A stretch of 22,429 nucleotides of DNA from Chloroflexota bacterium (GTDB lineage Bacteria > Chloroflexota > Dehalococcoidia > Lucifugimonadales > Australimonadaceae), in the NCBI GenBank assembly GCA_026713505.1, contig JAPOOH010000126.1, positions 1 to 22,429 on the forward strand, written 5' to 3'. This document shows positions 20,215-22,429 of the stretch, piece by piece. The notes beneath the pieces were generated by a model. The model had not been told where the DNA came from. It made no database searches and saw only the letters and a list, made by a program, of their open reading frames with translations. Both the position numbers and the translations under genes were made by a program. Position 1 is the first letter of the stretch, and every line of letters starts with the position of its first letter.

Positions 20215-21558
20215 ATGGTCATCGCCCGAGAGAATGAGGCCCGGCAGTACGTCCTCCGCACTGCCAAGGAGAACGACGTCAAGTTCATACGCCTCTGGTT
20301 CACGGACATCCTCGGAACGCTCAAGGGCTTCGCCATTACTGAAGCGGAGCTCGAAGGAGCGCTGGAATACGGCATGGCTTTCGACGGCTCCACGGTTGAA
20401 GGCTTCGCACGCCGCGATGAGAGCGACATGGTGGCGATGCCGGACCCGACGACGTTCTCGATACTACCCTGGCGTCCGCGCCAGAACGCGGTTGCGCGGA
20501 TGTTCTGCGACGTACTGCGTCCTTCGGGCGAACCGTTCGAGGGAGACCCGCGCCACGTGCTTAAGGTCGCACTGGAGCGCGCGGCCCAGCAGGGCTACGA
20601 GTTCCAGGTAGGCCCGGAGATGGAGCACTTCTACCTGAAGTCGGTCGAGGAGCCGGAACCCCTCGATGCGGGAGGCTACTTCGATCTCACGACCACGCTC
20701 GACAAGGGCGCCGACCTCCGGCGGGAGACGGTGCTCTCCCTCGAAGAGATGGGCATCCCGGTGGAGTACAGCCACCACGAGGTCGCCCACGGCCAGCATG
20801 AGATAGACCTGCGCCACACGGACGCGCTCACGATGGCGGATGCGGTGATGACGTACCGCCAGGTGGTGAAGGAAGTGGCGATGGGCCACCAGGTGTACGC
20901 GACCTTCATGCCCAAGCCCTTCCAGGACCAGAACGGCAGCGGAATGCACATAAACATGTCGCTGTTCCAGGGCGGCGAGAATGCCTTCTACGACCCGGAG
21001 GAGGAGCACAAGCTCTCCGCTGTCGGCCGACACTTCATCGCGGGCCTGCTGCGGCACGCGGGCGCGATAGCGTGCGTGTGCAACCAGTGGGTGGACTCCT
21101 ACAAGCGCCTGACACCCGGCTACGAGGCTCCGGTGTACGCGACCTGGGCGGCGGTCAACCGCTCGAACCTCGTGCGTGTGCCCGCGTACCGCCCGGGGAA
21201 GGAGGCGTCGGTCCGTATCGAGTTCCGCTTGCCCGACCCCGCGTGCAACCCGTACCTCGCGTTCGCAGCGATCCTCACGGCCGGGCTCGCCGGGGTGCGG
21301 CATGCCTACCCGCTGGCGGGTTCCACGGACGTGGATGTGGACGCGCTCTCCGAAGTTGAGCGCGCGCGGCTGGGCATAACCCGTTTGCCGGGCAGCCTGT
21401 TTGAGGCGTTGGCCGAAGCGGAGGAGGGCTCCGTGCTTCGGGAAGCGCTGGGGGAACACACCTTCAACTCGTTGCTTGAGAACAAACGCATCGAATGGGA
21501 GGGCTACCGGTTCGCGGTAACGGACTACGAGATGAAGCGGTACCTGCCCATCCTATAA
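20215..21558 (+). CDS. glnA: Glutamine synthetase type I, alpha-like
   Basis: A 447-residue glutamine synthetase that makes glutamine from glutamate, ammonia and ATP. Motifs: MAFDGSTVEGF, GPEMEHFYL (metal-binding Glu), HHEVAHGQHEID, NGSGMHINMSLF with the catalytic His, DSYKRLTPGYEAP (usually NSYKRL) and RIEFRLPDPACNPYLAFA. Length and MHINMSL suit the GSI-alpha subgroup, and I see no counterpart of the adenylylation tyrosine loop of GSI-beta. Control is therefore more likely at expression or by feedback. The ATG at 20215 has GGGAGGAGG 5 bases upstream; the frame is open back to 20107, but that part spans the promoter and hairpin. It converges with gltD. Confidence 0.94.
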   Translation: MVIARENEARQYVLRTAKENDVKFIRLWFTDILGTLKGFAITEAELEGALEYGMAFDGSTVEGFARRDESDMVAMPDPTTFSILPWRPRQNAVARMFCDVLRPSGEPFEGDPRHVLKVALERAAQQGYEFQVGPEMEHFYLKSVEEPEPLDAGGYFDLTTTLDKGADLRRETVLSLEEMGIPVEYSHHEVAHGQHEIDLRHTDALTMADAVMTYRQVVKEVAMGHQVYATFMPKPFQDQNGSGMHINMSLFQGGENAFYDPEEEHKLSAVGRHFIAGLLRHAGAIACVCNQWVDSYKRLTPGYEAPVYATWAAVNRSNLVRVPAYRPGKEASVRIEFRLPDPACNPYLAFAAILTAGLAGVRHAYPLAGSTDVDVDALSEVERARLGITRLPGSLFEALAEAEEGSVLREALGEHTFNSLLENKRIEWEGYRFAVTDYEMKRYLPIL

Positions 21559-21569
21559 GGAGACTGCCG

Positions 21570-21581
21570 CTCGCTGGCGAG
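21570..21581. terminator. Small palindrome between glnA and gltD (weak terminator candidate)
   Basis: CTCG (21570-21573) pairs with CGAG (21578-21581) around 4 bases within the 38-base convergent gap. No T-run. Confidence 0.15.
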
Positions 21582-21596
21582 GACCGACGGGCGCAG

Positions 21597-22429
21597 CTAC
21601 GCCCAGCTGCGTAGGTCAACGGACGGGAGTGCGGTGGCCCCCATGAGGTAGGCGTCGATGCCGTGAGCGGCCTGCCGCCCCTCTGCGATCGCCCACACGA
21701 CGAGCGATTGGCCCCGCGCCATGTCCCCTGCGGCGAATACTCCGGGCACGCTGGTCATCTTGGACACGTCTGTCTTGACGTTGCCTCGTCCGTCGAGCTC
21801 AACGCCAAGCTGCTCCAGTACGCCCTCGTGCTGAGGGTGCAGGAAACCCAACGCGAGCAGCACCAGCGATGCTTCCAACTCGAACTCGCTGCCGGGTATC
21901 TCGGTCATCGTGGGCCGCCCCGTCTCATCCGGCGGACCCCATTCGATTCGGGCTGCGTGGAGTCGCTCGACACGACCGTTGCTGCCCGACAGACGCTTCG
22001 TGAGGATGGAGTAGTCGCGGACGCCGCCTTCCTCGTGGGCCGCGGAGCTGCGCAGGACGAGGGGCCACAGGGGCCACGGATTGTTCGCCGACCTGGACGC
22101 GGGCGGTTCCGGAAGGATCTCCCATTGCACCACCACCTCTGCACCCTGGCGGTGAGCGGTCCCCAGGCAGTCGGCGCCGGTGTCGCCGCCACCCAGGATC
22201 ATGACCCGCTTGCCCTCGGCTGTGATGCGCTGCTCGGGAGGCACTTCCAGTCCACGATTGATCCTGTTCTGTTGCGTCAGGTAGTCAACTGCCAGGTGTA
22301 CGCCCTCGAGCTCCTCGCCCGGGACATTCAACCGACGAGCGATCGTCGAGCCGCCGGTCAGGCAAACGGCGTCGTACTCGCGCAGCAGCTCGTCCGCGGG
22401 AACGTCCACGCCCACGTTGCAACTCGTGC
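21597..22429 (-). CDS. gltD: Glutamate synthase small subunit, C-terminal part
   Basis: About 277 residues of the NADPH-dependent beta subunit; the N-terminus lies beyond the right edge. The small subunit passes electrons from NADPH through FAD to the large subunit, which makes glutamate from glutamine and 2-oxoglutarate. Visible motifs: YDAVCLTGGS, AVDYLTQQNRIN, the second dinucleotide site KRVMILGGGDTGADCLGTAHRQGA, and GVFAAGDMARGQSLVVWAIAEGRQAA (FAD-binding GD motif and helix). The open frame continues to the window edge (reading TSCNVGVD), matching the family's GVDxPAxEL region. It converges on glnA, so the GS-GOGAT ammonium pathway is partly clustered. Other GltD-like flavoproteins are an alternative, but NPWPLWP favours gltD. 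Confidence 0.9.
   Translation of the reverse strand, partial: TSCNVGVDVPADELLREYDAVCLTGGSTIARRLNVPGEELEGVHLAVDYLTQQNRINRGLEVPPEQRITAEGKRVMILGGGDTGADCLGTAHRQGAEVVVQWEILPEPPASRSANNPWPLWPLVLRSSAAHEEGGVRDYSILTKRLSGSNGRVERLHAARIEWGPPDETGRPTMTEIPGSEFELEASLVLLALGFLHPQHEGVLEQLGVELDGRGNVKTDVSKMTSVPGVFAAGDMARGQSLVVWAIAEGRQAAHGIDAYLMGATALPSVDLRSWA

Noticed and set aside
1..22429. CRISPR arrays, insertion sequences, prophage genes, rRNA or tRNA
   Set aside because: No regularly spaced repeats, transposase or phage-like proteins, or cloverleaf candidates were seen on either strand.

Overview
This is a GC-rich chromosomal window (roughly 60-65% GC by eye) packed with housekeeping genes, with no mobile element, CRISPR array, rRNA or tRNA that I could find. 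The gene content suggests a member of Chloroflexota, possibly a Dehalococcoidia or SAR202-like lineage. The clues are a DUF1461/TIGR01906 membrane protein next to a DUF2007 protein, a CTC-type L25 with an acidic tail, an actinobacterial-style CysM beside an Rrf2 regulator and a MoeB-like enzyme, and two oxidoreductases of families that are often expanded in that group. This is family-level inference; no marker gene was placed on a tree.

Left part (1-9 kb). A truncated beta-hydroxyacid dehydrogenase (minus) and a Gal80-like Gfo/Idh/MocA protein (plus) flank a 512-base gap. That gap holds promoters, a tiny ORF and two strong inverted repeats. Next come mazG (minus) and a DUF1461 membrane protein with a DUF2007 protein (plus), expressed from interlocked divergent promoters, then a small FmdB-type zinc ribbon. 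A minus-strand run rrf2 - moeB/thiF-like - cysM - atypical response regulator looks like one sulfur/cysteine unit. L25 (rplY/ctc) and fmt converge.

Middle (9-15.5 kb). A divergent dnaA is followed by obg, nadD and pyrE on the plus strand, with gyrB on the minus strand. At the dnaA/obg junction the plus strand switches abruptly from C-rich to G-rich. Together with an AT-rich patch and two DnaA-box-like repeats this makes a candidate replication origin.

Right part (15.5-22.4 kb). A cmk-plsC overlapping pair, an enlarged pyruvate phosphate dikinase (ppdK), a type I glutamine synthetase (glnA), and a convergent, truncated glutamate synthase small subunit (gltD) cover nucleotide, phospholipid, central carbon and ammonium metabolism.

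Two expression themes recur. Several genes have a -10 box (often of the form TGCTANNAT) so close to the start codon that the mRNA should be leaderless or nearly so (DUF1461 gene, fmt, cmk, obg). Others (L25, gyrB, ppdK, glnA) have a GC-rich stem-loop within a few bases of the predicted transcription start. The most unusual items are the DnaA with altered sensor II and DNA-contact residues beside the skew switch, the structured leader upstream of the Gal80-like gene, and the sulfur cluster with its degenerate response regulator.
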